A stretch of 64,000 nucleotides of DNA. It comes from Methanoregulaceae archaeon (GTDB lineage Archaea; Halobacteriota; Methanomicrobia; Methanomicrobiales; Methanospirillaceae). Made by a program: the position numbers and the translations under genes. A model generated the notes under the pieces. It saw nothing but the letters and a program-made list of their open reading frames with translations, made no database searches and was not told the DNA's origin. Each line of letters begins with the position of its first letter. The stretch's first letter is position 1. Shown here piece after piece: positions 26,026-35,386 of the stretch. Where the stretch lies: NCBI GenBank assembly GCA_013331415.1, contig DUGL01000188.1:1-64000 (forward strand). The letters are read 5' to 3'.

Positions 26026-29000
26026 ATGACTGTTATGACTAGAGCACGAAATCTCCGAGCGAAATCCGCAGCACTCGCCCTCCTGCTCGTCCTCTGCCTG
26101 GTGCCCGGCATCATGGCTGACGGGTATGTGGGCGGCGTACCGCCGGTAACGGTACAGTCCGGGACGGTATCCGGCGGCCTGTATGTCGATGCGGATCTCC
26201 CCTCATGGGGATCGCTTGATGTAACGAAGACCTTCTCTCCCATCCCTGCAGTACAGGATATCCCGTGGGCCCGGCTCTACGTTGCGGTATACTGCGGCCA
26301 CATGCAGAACAACTACAACGGGACCGCCACGGTCTCCTTTGACGGAGATGGAGATGGCACTTTCGAGACGATCCTCGGAACAGAAGACCTCGAAGTCGCC
26401 TACGTGTTCGTGGAAGACGGGGGCACCACGCCGGTCGTGGTCAACGACCACTGCAACCGCGTCACGAGCGACTACCTGATGTGGTACGATGTCACCTCCC
26501 TGATCACGTCAACGACACCGAAGGCCCGGGTCGAGACCAGCCCGATCCATGGGAGCTTTGACGGCCGGATCAAGATGATCACGCTGGTCGTCGCATACAA
26601 CGATGGCAGTGCAGGCCAGGTTCACTACTGGGTGAACCAGGGGCACGATATAGACTCGTACTATGCCGATGGTGCCGGTATGCCCTATACCGGCCAGAGC
26701 ATCTTTGACCTGTCCGGGGTGTCCGGGACTGTTGGATCGGCGGCCCTGACCGTCAACCACCTGGCGAGCACCGACGGTTCATATGCATGGTCCGGTGATC
26801 CTATTCCCGCCGATCCCTCCGGTGCCACAAATCCTCCCGGGAGCAGCTGGCAGGGAGCATTTTTCGGGTACAACATCTGGGATTTGACCGATCTGATCGA
26901 GTTCGGAGATGAGTACGACCTCACCTACGACCGGACCGATCAATTCTACAAGATCCCGCTCGTCACGCTCGCTGTCAGCGAGGCATCCCCGGTCTCAGAC
27001 CTGGCCGTCACGTTCGTGAACCCGGACACCGGGAACGTCTTTGCCCTCGAGGAGAACCGCGTGCGTATCAACATCCGGAACAATGGCCCGGATGCATCGC
27101 CGGAGACCGAGGTCCGGCTCACCTCGACCGATGGGCTCGATGTCAGGGGCCCGGTCCACGCCATTGACCCGGGTGCGACCATCCCGGTCTTCCTGATCGA
27201 CCCGACCATCCGCCCGAACGAGGGGGGGGCCGTCACGTACACGGCATTCGTTGACCCGGACAACACCCTCGTCGAACCGAATGAAGCGAACAACAGTCTG
27301 GACAGCACGCCAAAGCCCGTGAAGTTCAACGGGTACAAGGGGAAGCGGTACTGGGAGGGGAAGAGCGATGTCACGACGAAGCGCACCTTCGATCTCCGAG
27401 GAGGCCTCCTGTACTCTGCAGGTGACAGCGTCTACCTGCCCGGCGGGGTTGGCGGAGGCGGCTGGTCGTCTTCAACCGTGACCTGGACGGGGAGTGACCT
27501 TGCGCTCCCTGCCGGGGCAACAGTCCGGGAGGCACGCCTCTATGTCCCGTACACGTGGGATGATGCCGGGCAGATCCCGGACCACTTTTCGCTCACGTTC
27601 AATGGGAGCGGGGTGACTCACGAGTACCACTATACCGACAAGAGCAATTTCGGTGGCTATGCCAACCACGTGTACGGGCTGCTCACCTACAATGTGACGG
27701 GCCAGTTCAGTCCGTCCGGCAACAGCGCCGTGCTCACGAAGGATGATGCGAACACCAACGCAGCACTGTACGGCCTCACCCTTGCCGTGGTGTATGAGGA
27801 TCCCACCGCAACCCGGAAACAGATATTCCTGAACGAAGAGTTCGACCTCCTCGGTGCGGACGCCACCATGTACGCGACAACGCCGGAAGAGGCAACGGCG
27901 TACATCCCGTTCAGCGGGATGGTCGTCGCACCCGGAGAGGTCTCCGGCGCGGTCCTCACGACCTTCGTCCCGTCCGGGAACGGCCCCGAGGGCGACCTGC
28001 TCTTCAACGGTGACACCAGAGCGACCATGGTCTGGGACTACGGATCCACGGACGGAACCCAGGTTGCGGTGGACAGCCGGGACGTGACCGCGTACCTGCA
28101 GGCATCAGGAAACGAGGCAGGGATACGATCCACACAGGGGGCGACCCCCGCGATGGCCGCAAGCCACGCGTTCTTCGTTATCGATTACGCCGATACACCC
28201 CCGGTCGCCCAGTTCACCGCGAACACCACGTCCGGGACTGCGCCGCTCTCCGTCCAGTTCACCGACCAGTCCACCGGCACAGTCACCACGTATGCCTGGG
28301 ACTTCACCAATGACGGGATTGTGGACAGCACCGCGAAGAACGCATCGTTCACCTACTCCTCGGCAGGGACGTATACGGTGAACCTGACGGTGACCGGCCC
28401 GGGAGGAGCAGACAGCGAGGTAAAGGCGGGCTACATCACCGTGACTGCTGCCCCGGTTGCCCCGGTTGCAGCGTTCAGTGCAACACCGCTCGTGGGAGTG
28501 GCACCGCTATCCGTGACCTTCACCGATGAATCGGCCAACAACCCGACCGGATGGTCGTGGGAGTACAACGCCGGTACCGGCTGGGTCGGGTTCTCCACTC
28601 AGCAGAACCCTGTACAGGTGTTCCACGCGGCCGGACCCTACGACATCCGGCTCACCGTGAACAATGCAGCGGGAAGCGACACCGAGACCAGGTTGCACGA
28701 CATCGCGGTTGCAACCGGGATCGAACCCATCGTAAATTCCGGGAGCGGCACGGTGACCGGTGACCTGTTCGTCGAATCCCCGCTGGTATGGCCTGCGACG
28801 GAAGTAACCCCTGCCTTCACGCTGCCTGCCGCTGCGGTGGGGAACATCGAGTGGGCGAGGCTGTACGTCACCACATACTCGGGTTCGGCGCAGAACACCT
28901 ATGCACTCACCTCGACGGTTACGCTGGACGGGACCATCCTTGGAGTCGAGACCATGGACATTGCGTCCGAGACCAACGGCAACTCGTACCCGCTCAATGA

Positions 29001-31941
29001 CCATGTCACCAAGGTGTACTCTGACTATGAAGCACAGTATGATGTGACGGGCCTGATCACCTCTGCAAGCCCGGTCGTCAACGTGAAGAGCGAGGCGATT
29101 GACGGAAAGAATTTCGATGGCCGGATCAAGGCAGTGACGCTGGTGGTCGCCTATGATGACCCCTCGTCTGCCACAGAGACCCGGTACTGGGTGAACCACG
29201 GGCACCACTGGGCGAACCCCATGGACGGGCAGACCATCTTCGACACGACCGGTCTCCCGGCCGGATGGGTCAGCGCCGAGAGCGGGATACGTGTCCTCTC
29301 GGCCGGCGACGCCGCGTACAGCTTCAACGGCAACCCGAAAGCAGGCCAGGCCGGAAATAACTGGAATTACGATACCCTGAACACCTGGGATGTCACCGGG
29401 GACATTACCCCGGGAGCATCGAGCACGCTCGCCTATGCCCGGAGTGGTGCGTACAAGGCAACGCTCGCCACCCTGAAAGTGAGCTATGCCGGTGCTCCCG
29501 CTGCAGGGTTCAGCGTAAATACGACGAGTGGTGCCGCACCGCTCCCGGTTCGGTTCACGGATGAATCCACAGGGGATATCTCGGACTGGTCATGGGTATT
29601 TGGTGATGGAGGGACTTCCAGCGAGAAGAATCCTGCCCACACGTACACCACCCCCGGCACGTACACCGTGAACCTGACGGTCACCGGTCCGGGCGGGTCG
29701 GACAGCGCGGTGGAGACAGACTTCATCACCGTGACCGGAACTGACCTCCCCGACCTCGTGATCACGCAGATTACCCCCAATGGAAACGAGCTCTTTGCGC
29801 ATGAGTCCAATACCATCAATGCAACAGTGAGGAACAACGGCACGGCAGCCGCGGGACCGTTCTCTGTCCGGATCGACGCAGCGGGGTCATTGTACGATGC
29901 TGCCCTCTCTGGCCTGGCCGCAGGCGCCCAGCAGGAAGTACAGGTAACTGACACCACGCTGCGGACTGCTGGTGATAGTGTCACCATCACCGCGACCGCG
30001 GACCCTGACCTCGCAGTAGCAGAATCCAACGAGACCAACAATGCCCTCTCCATCACGAAGACCGTGATGAGCAACGGATACAAAGGGAAGCGCTGGACCG
30101 ATGGGAATGACATCGAGACGGTGGCGACCTTCGAAGGACGGGTGGGGATGGCATACTCGACCGGCGATGCCGCTTACCGGGCTGCGGGATGGACCGGTGC
30201 GACCACAAACTGGACCGCTTCAGACCTGCCCATACCCGGGACTGCGACCATCCTCCTTGCCCGCCTCTACCAGGGGTACACCTTCGACCAGACCCCCGGC
30301 GGCACCCCGGTCTGGACTATGACCTTCAACGGCCAGCAGGTCACCCCCGATGCCCTGTACACGGACCGGAAGGGCTATGGCTCGTTCAACTACCCCTCGG
30401 GCCTCTATGCCTACACCGTGACCGATCTCTTCTCTATGACCGGGAATGCGGCCTCGGTCACCCCTGGTGCCGGGAACAATAACGGCCTGTACGGGAGCTA
30501 CCTCCTGGTGATCTACGAGGATGAGAACGAACCGGTCCGGAAGATCTGGATCAACGAGGAGTGCGATCTCCTGTACTCGGGGACCACCCGGTTCGTCTCG
30601 GATGAGGAGGCAACCTCCTCTGCACCGTTTGCAGGGGCTGGCGTGGACGGTCTCGATGAAGCCAGGGTCCTCGCCATCCTCTTCTCTGCAAACGAGGCAG
30701 GGAAGAGTGTATTCATCTTCAACGGGCAGGATTACGGCGACCTCTCGCCCGGGTTCCTTGCCGGGCCCCAGGTGACGCTCTCGGAATTCGATGTCACGGG
30801 CAGCGTGGTGAGCGGGGAGAATTCTGCCCTCTTCCGGAGCGTGATGGTGGGTGCCAGCGGTGACAACATGGTTGCCGCAGGGGCAGTACTCATCACCGAG
30901 TACGCCGAGGATGCACCGGTCGCAGCGTTCACCGCAGACCCCACCAGCGGCACTGCCCCGCTCCCAGTCCAGTTCACCGACGGGTCAACCGGGACGATCA
31001 CCTCGAGGACCTGGGACTTCGGGGACGGTTTCACCAGTTACGACCAGAACCCGGTCCATACCTATGTGGATCCCGGCACGTATTCCGTGAACCTGACGGT
31101 CACCGGGCCCGGTGGCTCGGACAGCGAGGTGAAGACCGGCTACATCACAATACCTGTCCAACCTGTTCCACCAGGTGCCGGATTCACGGCTGATCCCACC
31201 GATGGCACTGCCCCGCTTCCAGTCCAGTTCACCGATGAGTCAACCGGGACGATCAGCTCGTGGACCTGGAATTTCGGCGATGGTTTCACCAGTCACGACC
31301 AGAACCCGTCGCATACGTACACCGTACCCGGCACCTACACCGTGAATCTCACGGTCACCGGCCCCGGTGGATCGGACAGCGAGGTGAAGACCGGCTATAT
31401 CACCGTGACCGCCCCGCCCGGAGAGATTGTGGCAGACTTCGTTGCCGCACCCCTCTCCGGGTCCCGGCCTCTCCTCGTCCGCTACACCGACCAGTCCACC
31501 GGACTGATCACCGCGTGGGCCTGGGACTTCAACAACGATGGCCGGGTGGACAGCACCCTGCAGAATCCCACTCATGCCTATTTCCTGCCGGGCAGCTACA
31601 CCGTCCGGCTCACGGTGAGCGGCCCGGACGGGACAGATGAAGAGGTCAGGAAAGGATATATCACCGTGACCGAACCAGCGAAACGCCCGTTCGCCCGGTT
31701 CACCCAGGACAACCGGTTCGGGGTCGCCCCCCTCACCGTCCAGTTCACGGACCGATCGATGAACAGCCCGGACACCTACCTCTGGAGTTTCGGTGACGGG
31801 ACCACGTCATCGGAGATGAATCCGGAGCACACCTTCGGGCTCCCGGGATTGTACCGCGTCAGCCTCACCGTCTCGAATGATGCGGGGAGCGGCAGCACAT
31901 CCGGGTATGTCGTGGTGCGCAGGCCATGGGGATTCTTCTGA
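26026..31941 (+). CDS. Giant modular surface protein with four DUF3344 and seven PKD domains
   Basis: 1971 residues, the largest gene here. Signal peptide ends PGIMA. Order: DUF3344 #1 (35-320), CARDB (325-430), DUF3344 #2 (435-720), PKD x2 (725-895), DUF3344 #3 (900-1155), PKD (1158-1240), CARDB (1243-1340), DUF3344 #4 (1345-1625), PKD x4 (1628-1971). The final PKD ends VVVRRPWGFF. Parts are nearly identical to the 1530-residue protein (see the repeat entries), so the two arose by domain shuffling or duplication. No membrane helix or PGF-CTERM is present, so attachment must be indirect or via the C-terminal tail. Confidence 0.87.
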   Translation: MTVMTRARNLRAKSAALALLLVLCLVPGIMADGYVGGVPPVTVQSGTVSGGLYVDADLPSWGSLDVTKTFSPIPAVQDIPWARLYVAVYCGHMQNNYNGTATVSFDGDGDGTFETILGTEDLEVAYVFVEDGGTTPVVVNDHCNRVTSDYLMWYDVTSLITSTTPKARVETSPIHGSFDGRIKMITLVVAYNDGSAGQVHYWVNQGHDIDSYYADGAGMPYTGQSIFDLSGVSGTVGSAALTVNHLASTDGSYAWSGDPIPADPSGATNPPGSSWQGAFFGYNIWDLTDLIEFGDEYDLTYDRTDQFYKIPLVTLAVSEASPVSDLAVTFVNPDTGNVFALEENRVRINIRNNGPDASPETEVRLTSTDGLDVRGPVHAIDPGATIPVFLIDPTIRPNEGGAVTYTAFVDPDNTLVEPNEANNSLDSTPKPVKFNGYKGKRYWEGKSDVTTKRTFDLRGGLLYSAGDSVYLPGGVGGGGWSSSTVTWTGSDLALPAGATVREARLYVPYTWDDAGQIPDHFSLTFNGSGVTHEYHYTDKSNFGGYANHVYGLLTYNVTGQFSPSGNSAVLTKDDANTNAALYGLTLAVVYEDPTATRKQIFLNEEFDLLGADATMYATTPEEATAYIPFSGMVVAPGEVSGAVLTTFVPSGNGPEGDLLFNGDTRATMVWDYGSTDGTQVAVDSRDVTAYLQASGNEAGIRSTQGATPAMAASHAFFVIDYADTPPVAQFTANTTSGTAPLSVQFTDQSTGTVTTYAWDFTNDGIVDSTAKNASFTYSSAGTYTVNLTVTGPGGADSEVKAGYITVTAAPVAPVAAFSATPLVGVAPLSVTFTDESANNPTGWSWEYNAGTGWVGFSTQQNPVQVFHAAGPYDIRLTVNNAAGSDTETRLHDIAVATGIEPIVNSGSGTVTGDLFVESPLVWPATEVTPAFTLPAAAVGNIEWARLYVTTYSGSAQNTYALTSTVTLDGTILGVETMDIASETNGNSYPLNDHVTKVYSDYEAQYDVTGLITSASPVVNVKSEAIDGKNFDGRIKAVTLVVAYDDPSSATETRYWVNHGHHWANPMDGQTIFDTTGLPAGWVSAESGIRVLSAGDAAYSFNGNPKAGQAGNNWNYDTLNTWDVTGDITPGASSTLAYARSGAYKATLATLKVSYAGAPAAGFSVNTTSGAAPLPVRFTDESTGDISDWSWVFGDGGTSSEKNPAHTYTTPGTYTVNLTVTGPGGSDSAVETDFITVTGTDLPDLVITQITPNGNELFAHESNTINATVRNNGTAAAGPFSVRIDAAGSLYDAALSGLAAGAQQEVQVTDTTLRTAGDSVTITATADPDLAVAESNETNNALSITKTVMSNGYKGKRWTDGNDIETVATFEGRVGMAYSTGDAAYRAAGWTGATTNWTASDLPIPGTATILLARLYQGYTFDQTPGGTPVWTMTFNGQQVTPDALYTDRKGYGSFNYPSGLYAYTVTDLFSMTGNAASVTPGAGNNNGLYGSYLLVIYEDENEPVRKIWINEECDLLYSGTTRFVSDEEATSSAPFAGAGVDGLDEARVLAILFSANEAGKSVFIFNGQDYGDLSPGFLAGPQVTLSEFDVTGSVVSGENSALFRSVMVGASGDNMVAAGAVLITEYAEDAPVAAFTADPTSGTAPLPVQFTDGSTGTITSRTWDFGDGFTSYDQNPVHTYVDPGTYSVNLTVTGPGGSDSEVKTGYITIPVQPVPPGAGFTADPTDGTAPLPVQFTDESTGTISSWTWNFGDGFTSHDQNPSHTYTVPGTYTVNLTVTGPGGSDSEVKTGYITVTAPPGEIVADFVAAPLSGSRPLLVRYTDQSTGLITAWAWDFNNDGRVDSTLQNPTHAYFLPGSYTVRLTVSGPDGTDEEVRKGYITVTEPAKRPFARFTQDNRFGVAPLTVQFTDRSMNSPDTYLWSFGDGTTSSEMNPEHTFGLPGLYRVSLTVSNDAGSGSTSGYVVVRRPWGFF
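28850..29060 (+). repeat. Partner of the 23515-23720 repeat
   Basis: Same encoded peptide block as in the 1530-residue protein, in DUF3344 #3 of the 1971-residue protein. Confidence 0.7.
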
Positions 31942-31954
31942 AGACCCCTCCCTC

Positions 31955-31959
31955 TTTTT
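31955..31959 (+). terminator. Oligo-T tract after the 1971-residue gene
   Basis: CCCTCTTTTTCCCCC starts about ten bases after the stop codon, a likely archaeal termination signal. Confidence 0.45.
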
Positions 31960-32191
31960 CCCCCGCATGATTCCTCCAGTGTCCGGGACCATGATCAACA
32001 CTACGAAGGTATCGGCAGGATAGAGGTGCGGGAACCTGCGCACCTTCCTTCCGGCGGGATTACCCGGATGGAACAATTCATCGGGAGCCTGTGCCCGGAA
32101 CGATGCGTGGCAGAATCAGGTCTCACCGTTCTCCGGGAGCATATCTATATGAGGAGGTACTCCCAGTTACGTAGTATGAGAGGGTGAAAAG

Positions 32192-32833
32192 ATGTCAAAT
32201 AATCTTACGATTCAAAAATACGTCATACTCTTCCTGCTCATATCTGCACTGTCCTGCATCTCCCTTGCGGACTCCACCCTCCACATCACCGGGGTGATTG
32301 AACCAGTTCACGGACCCGTTGCCAACTTCACCGGTTTCCCGCTCTCGGGCAGCGCTCCGCTCATCGTCCGCTTCACCGACCAGTCCACCGGCCCTGTCAC
32401 CGCGTGGGCCTGGGACTTTGAGAATGACGGCCGGGTGGACAGCAGGCTCCGGAATCCTCTTACCGTTTACCGGAATCCCGGGACCTATTCAGTCCGCCTC
32501 ACGGTCTCGGGGCCTGACGGCAGCGGTGAACGGACCAGGGAGGACTACATCACCGTCACCATCCCGGTAAGACCACCGGTGGCCCGCTTCTCCCAGGATA
32601 CCCGCTTCGGGTTTGCCCCCCTCACGGTCCGGTTCACCGACCGGTCAATCGGGAACCCAACGAGCTACCTCTGGACATTCGGTGACGGGGCAACCTCGAC
32701 TGCGGCCAACCCTGTCCACACCTACCTGGATCCCGGGTTCTACCGGGTCAGCCTGCAGGTGAGCAATGACGGCGGGACCTCGACTGCCGGCGGGATGGTG
32801 GTCGTTCTGCGACCATGGTTCAGGCCATTCTGA
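32192..32833 (+). CDS. Small secreted protein of two PKD domains with an aromatic tail
   Basis: 213 residues; GAGGGTG lies before the ATG. Signal peptide (about 1-27, ending SLADS), PKD 1 (about 45-127, WDFENDGRVDSRLRNP), PKD 2 (about 130-213, RPPVARFSQDTRFGFAPL), ending VVVLRPWFRPF. It is a paralogue of the 214-residue protein and of the last two domains of the 1971-residue protein. It has its own promoter-like spacer (31942-32191), unlike the 214-residue protein. Confidence 0.85.
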   Translation: MSNNLTIQKYVILFLLISALSCISLADSTLHITGVIEPVHGPVANFTGFPLSGSAPLIVRFTDQSTGPVTAWAWDFENDGRVDSRLRNPLTVYRNPGTYSVRLTVSGPDGSGERTREDYITVTIPVRPPVARFSQDTRFGFAPLTVRFTDRSIGNPTSYLWTFGDGATSTAANPVHTYLDPGFYRVSLQVSNDGGTSTAGGMVVVLRPWFRPF

Positions 32834-32841
32834 ACCGTCTA

Positions 32842-32846
32842 TTTTT
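32842..32846 (+). terminator. Oligo-T tract after the 213-residue PKD gene
   Basis: CTATTTTTCTG eight bases after the stop, consistent with archaeal T-tract termination. Confidence 0.4.
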
Positions 32847-33030
32847 CTGACCTCTCCAGAGCAGGAGGCTGGGGACTGGATTGCCACGATATACTGGAAG
32901 ACAGGTGAGGACTTCATGGTTCACAGGACCTCTCCAACGATGACAGCGCTACCGCCAGGTTATTTCATATCGTCCCGGGCTGGGGAGGGAACCTGCAGGA
33001 TTCTCCCCGCTGCTTCCGGGAGAAACTAAC

Positions 33031-33087
33031 TTTTGATATATCAAAAATTTTATCACAATATTTATTACGAATAAATCTATTTGTAAT
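33031..33087. promoter_or_regulatory. Two inverted repeats in the promoter region of the H1-like gene
   Basis: A perfect 16-bp palindrome TTTTGATATATCAAAA (33031-33046) is followed by ATTACGAATA - AATC - TATTTGTAAT (33064-33087), an inverted repeat with one mismatch. Both lie in an AT-rich island 100-160 bp before the ATG at 33191, suitable as operators or nucleoid-protein sites. A 28-codon open frame (33091-33177) lies between them and the gene. Confidence 0.5.
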
Positions 33088-33190
33088 ATTATGGTGCAGC
33101 CTCCTCTCAGGGTGGGTGTACCAGCAGTACTGCCGATGGTCCGGGATCATCAGCGGAAAGACACCGATTGCGCATGAAAAGGACAGCAGC

Positions 33191-33544
33191 ATGGAGAACG
33201 GGAAAATAGCCAAGGAGATGCATCCCGCCAAAAAGAAGGTTGCAAACGAGAGAAAAACAGTGGAAAAAACCGTGATGCAACCGCCGGCGGAGGAGGGGAA
33301 AGCCACAGGAAAACGAGCCAGCGCTACGGGCAAAAAAGCAGGCATGGAAGCGACTGCAGCGGCAAAACCGGCGAAAAAGACTGCAGCGAAAGGAGCGGGG
33401 AAGGCGGCGGCTGCACCGGCAGGACAGGGTGCTGAAAAACAACCGGCGAAACCAGCAGCATCGGAGAAGAGGGCGAAAAAAACCGCCGCATCCCCGGCTC
33501 AGGAGGAATTGAGGAAACCAGGCAGGAAACCAGCAACCAGATAA
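33191..33544 (+). CDS. Lys/Ala-rich histone H1-like protein
   Basis: 117 residues from ATG 33191, with AAGGA eight bases upstream. The sequence is dominated by K, A, P and E with repeats of AKK, AAK and KPAA, no hydrophobic core, and a C-terminal RKPGRKPATR that resembles an AT-hook. This is the make-up of eukaryotic H1 tails and bacterial H1-like/AlgP-type proteins, so DNA compaction is the likely role. A GTG start at 33116 would add 25 residues. Low-complexity proteins can mislead, so function is inferred from composition only. Confidence 0.72.
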   Translation: MENGKIAKEMHPAKKKVANERKTVEKTVMQPPAEEGKATGKRASATGKKAGMEATAAAKPAKKTAAKGAGKAAAAPAGQGAEKQPAKPAASEKRAKKTAASPAQEELRKPGRKPATR

Positions 33545-33549
33545 CTCTC

Positions 33550-33554
33550 TTTTT
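33550..33554 (+). terminator. Oligo-T tract after the H1-like gene
   Basis: AACTCTCTTTTTACTACG directly after the stop, a probable T-tract terminator. Confidence 0.45.
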
Positions 33555-33930
33555 ACTACGTCCCCTCACTCATCAACCAGGAGCCCCTCACACGAGAAAC
33601 CGCTGCAGGGAACGATATCCCCTCGGTATTCTTTCTGAACGCTGATGAGACTGCTCCTTTTAAAACCCCGGCAGGGCGTTCATCACTGGGATCCCTGGCG
33701 CCGGAACAGTTGGATTCAGCCGGTTACCAAGGGAGGCTGCGGTATCCAATGGCCGGATTCCCTCCCTCTCAGAGCCGTGCCAATCGCACCGACTGCAAGA
33801 GCACATACCTGCAGATCCGGCAGGATGCCATCGCTGTCAGAGCCCGGCCCGGTTGCGGCAGCGGTCAGCGGAATCTGGCTGGCAGTGCAAGAGCGAATGA
33901 CACCCCCGCCGGATCCCGCAGTACCTCCCA
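33555..33930. other. Stretch without a recognisable gene
   Basis: About 375 bp. Open frames here on both strands lack family features. It may be the eroded downstream part of the hypothetical gene at 33931-34326, but I see no clear remnant. Confidence 0.3.
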
Positions 33931-34326
33931 TCAGTACGGTACCTTTGCTATCAGCCAGTCCCCGAGGATGAGCGGTACCGTGAAGGTCTCCTTCCAGTCA
34001 GCGCCCCCTTCCGCCAGAACGATGACCAGGCACTCTTTCCTGTTCCTCGTGATGGATGTCGGGTCCACCCTGACGGAGAGGTGGATGCGATCGGGGAGGG
34101 TCAGGGGGATGGGAAGGGTGGGCTTCTCCAGGCAGCAGTCCCACCCGCCCTCCTTTTCGAGCGCTGCCCGGCAGGTCCGGTAGCCGAGCTGCAGGTACCG
34201 GTCCCGGGCAATCTTCCTGCCAACCTCGCCCAGTTTTGCATTCAGCTGCTGGTAGCTCGAATCCCGGTCCCACCGGGAAATACCGAGGGCATCAGCGACC
34301 ACGTCGAACCACGGGGGATAGCGCAT
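33931..34326 (-). CDS. Conserved-looking hypothetical protein
   Basis: 131 residues, soluble, no signal peptide. It starts MRYPPWFDVVADALGI, has a helical first half (LNAKLGEVGRKIARDRYLQL) and a strand-rich second half (LPDRIHLSVRVDPTSI, LVIVLAEGG). It reads as a compact two-part protein but I recognise no family. Its start lies in an AT-rich spacer shared with the divergent nucleotidyltransferase gene. Confidence 0.65.
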   Translation of the reverse strand: MRYPPWFDVVADALGISRWDRDSSYQQLNAKLGEVGRKIARDRYLQLGYRTCRAALEKEGGWDCCLEKPTLPIPLTLPDRIHLSVRVDPTSITRNRKECLVIVLAEGGADWKETFTVPLILGDWLIAKVPY

Positions 34327-34490
34327 TTACCTCTGAGAGGTATAGTATTACATAATACAAAATATTTGTGAATATATGTGATTAATAATTCTGCATCGGG
34401 TGCCCAAATCACTTCTGCAGGGTACCTTCAGACCCGGAAGAGAACCATGCTTTTTTTTATCATGGAAAACCATCATCATGTATTGGAATC

Positions 34491-34781
34491 ATGCCATCGG
34501 CTGCGGAGATACGGGAGATCCTGCGGGGATGCCTGCCGGAGATACGGGAAAAATACGGTGTAACCTCTATTGGTGTATTCGGATCCTATGCCCGGGGAGA
34601 GGAGTCGCCGGGCAGCGATATCGATCTTATGGTTGAATTCGATCGTCCCATTGGATGGGAACTGGTGGACCTGGCGGATTACCTTGAATCCATCCTCCAT
34701 CATCGGGTCGATCTCGTCATACGGAGATCCCTGCACCCGCTCATCCGCGATGCCATCCTTGCCGAGGTACAGTATGCATGA
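34491..34781 (+). CDS. mntA: MntA-type nucleotidyltransferase antitoxin (second locus)
   Basis: 96 residues, the short form. Nucleotidyltransferase motif GSYARGEESPGSDIDL near residue 31 and the third acidic residue in VDLVI. It is coupled by ATGA to the HepT-like gene. Sequence and length differ clearly from the locus at 15.3 kb, so the two are independent acquisitions and not a recent duplication. Confidence 0.92.
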   Translation: MPSAAEIREILRGCLPEIREKYGVTSIGVFGSYARGEESPGSDIDLMVEFDRPIGWELVDLADYLESILHHRVDLVIRRSLHPLIRDAILAEVQYA

Positions 34782-35122
34782 CCGGGCGGTCTCCTGTATT
34801 GTATTTATCTGAAATCCTCGCATCGATGGAGAAGATCGAGCGCTATACGGCCGGGCTCTCCTACGAAGAGTTTATCCACAGCGAACTGATCATGGATGCA
34901 GTTGAGCGCAATCTCGAAAAGATTGGGGAGGCTGCTGCCGCAATCCCGGAAACGATCAGGAACAGGCATCCCGATATACCATGGAGAACTATTGTGGGGT
35001 TGAGAAACAAGGTTATCCATCACTATTTTACCGTGGACCAGGATGTGATATGGCAGATTGTCACAGAGAATATTCCGTCAACAAAGGGCAGAATTGCCGA
35101 TATCCTCAGGGAATATTCGTAG
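34778..35122 (+). CDS. hepT: HepT-like (DUF86) RNase toxin (second locus)
   Basis: 114 residues, typical of the DUF86/HepT family: LEKIGEAAAAIPE, then WRTIVGLRNKVIHHYF, which contains the catalytic RNKVIHHY (Rx4HxY). With MntA it forms an antitoxin-toxin pair in which adenylylation of the tyrosine silences the RNase (family knowledge). A T8 tract follows the stop. Confidence 0.92.
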   Translation: MTGRSPVLYLSEILASMEKIERYTAGLSYEEFIHSELIMDAVERNLEKIGEAAAAIPETIRNRHPDIPWRTIVGLRNKVIHHYFTVDQDVIWQIVTENIPSTKGRIADILREYS

Positions 35123-35129
35123 TACCGGG

Positions 35130-35137
35130 TTTTTTTT
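35130..35137 (+). terminator. T8 tract after mntA-hepT
   Basis: GGGTTTTTTTTAAA starts eight bases after the hepT stop, the strongest T-tract terminator in the window. Confidence 0.55.
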
Positions 35138-35386
35138 AAATCCTGGCATCCTTTACTTCACGTTTTTTGCATCAAAATGGCTCTGTCGTGCACTTTACTG
35201 AGACGTATTGACCCACCACCTGGCACTAACAGGATGAAATAGTTCAACCCCGGAACGATGTGGTTCAGAAACGGGTAGGGATAACCAGCTTGATCAGGTC
35301 GATCAGGCTATTCCAAGACCCTGAGCAGCATAGCCGGTGACACATAGCTCCGCTTTCGCCTCTCCGCTCCCTGGAGAAAAAATGCC

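Noticed and set aside
20425..31941. Many short similar DNA pieces that might suggest a CRISPR array or tandem repeats
   Set aside because: The repeats are PKD and DUF3344 domains in coding frame, with irregular spacing and protein-level similarity; no direct repeats with unique spacers were found anywhere in the window.
33710..34183. A 157-codon plus-strand frame
   Set aside because: Mostly antisense to the better minus-strand gene at 33931-34326 and without features.
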